A program made the translations under genes and the position numbers. From contig JBKJQQ010000171.1 of NCBI GenBank assembly GCA_046593875.1, positions 1-5,143 of the forward strand: a stretch of 5,143 nt of DNA. The letters are read 5' to 3'. The stretch is from SCTD01 sp046593875. Lineage in GTDB: Bacteria > Actinomycetota > Actinomycetes > Mycobacteriales > SCTD01. Below, piece by piece: positions 5,119-5,143 of this stretch. The notes under the pieces are model-generated. The model saw nothing but the letters and a program-made list of their open reading frames with translations, made no database searches and was not told where the DNA came from. The first letter of the stretch is position 1. Every line of letters starts with the position of its first letter.

Positions 5119-5143
5119 ATGGCCAAGCCACCGCCCCGCAAGC
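5119..5143 (+). CDS. rpsR: 30S ribosomal protein S18 (3' partial, first 8 codons)
   Basis: ATG at 5119 follows AGGAG (5108-5112) with a 6-nt spacer. The visible residues MAKPPPRK match the usual beginning of actinobacterial S18, and rpsR is the expected gene after ssb. S18 pairs with S6 on 16S rRNA and would be the partner in feedback on the rpsF leader. The gene lies 36 bp after the ssb stop with no promoter seen between them, so it is very likely cotranscribed. Too little is present to check the S18 core or any zinc-binding cysteines. Confidence 0.85.

Noticed and set aside
1..5143. Search for a defence, mobile or otherwise undescribed multi-gene system
   Set aside because: All genes are either recognisable core functions or a single orphan surface protein. 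There are no transposase, integrase, toxin-antitoxin, CRISPR or tRNA signals.

Overview
The window is chromosomal DNA from a high-GC Gram-positive bacterium (Actinomycetota). Supporting signs are the very high GC content, C/G-ending codons, GTG and TTG starts, two genes that look leaderless, an SSB ending in the actinobacterial DEPPF tail, and the rpsF-ssb-rpsR order. I cannot name a genus from this sequence.

Layout. (1) Positions 1-654, + strand: the 3' part of a family 2 glycosyltransferase of the dolichyl-/polyprenyl-phosphate sugar type; its N-terminus lies outside the window. (2) Positions 655-2019, - strand: a secreted peptidoglycan amidase (PGRP/amidase_2) with a FlgD-type Ig-like domain at its C-terminus. 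It converges on the glycosyltransferase with no gap, the two stops forming TGATCA. (3) Positions 2151-2912, - strand: nfo, deoxyribonuclease IV, with all nine expected metal ligands. (4) Positions 2997-3824, + strand: a secreted, membrane-anchored protein with a cupredoxin-like domain that appears to have lost all four copper ligands. It is divergent from nfo, and both genes have a -10-like hexamer ending six bases before the start codon. (5) Positions 3983-5143, + strand: the ribosomal/replication operon rpsF (S6, here with a long Ala-rich tail and a TTG start), ssb, and the first codons of rpsR (S18).

How the parts relate. The operon makes S6 and S18, which form a heterodimer in the 30S platform, with SSB between them. 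The rpsF leader can fold into two stacked helices with a 3' bulge beginning CCG, and the outer helix covers part of the Shine-Dalgarno sequence. This is what the known S6:S18 autoregulatory leader would look like. The rpsF-ssb gap holds a C-rich, G-poor tract and two small hairpins that could set the ratio of SSB to S6. The left half (glycosyltransferase, amidase, nfo, cupredoxin-like protein) is a set of cell-envelope and DNA-repair genes with no evident common pathway.

I found no RNA genes, mobile elements, CRISPR arrays or prophage signs. This looks like ordinary core-genome sequence; the points most worth following up are the rpsF leader and the ligand-less cupredoxin-like protein.
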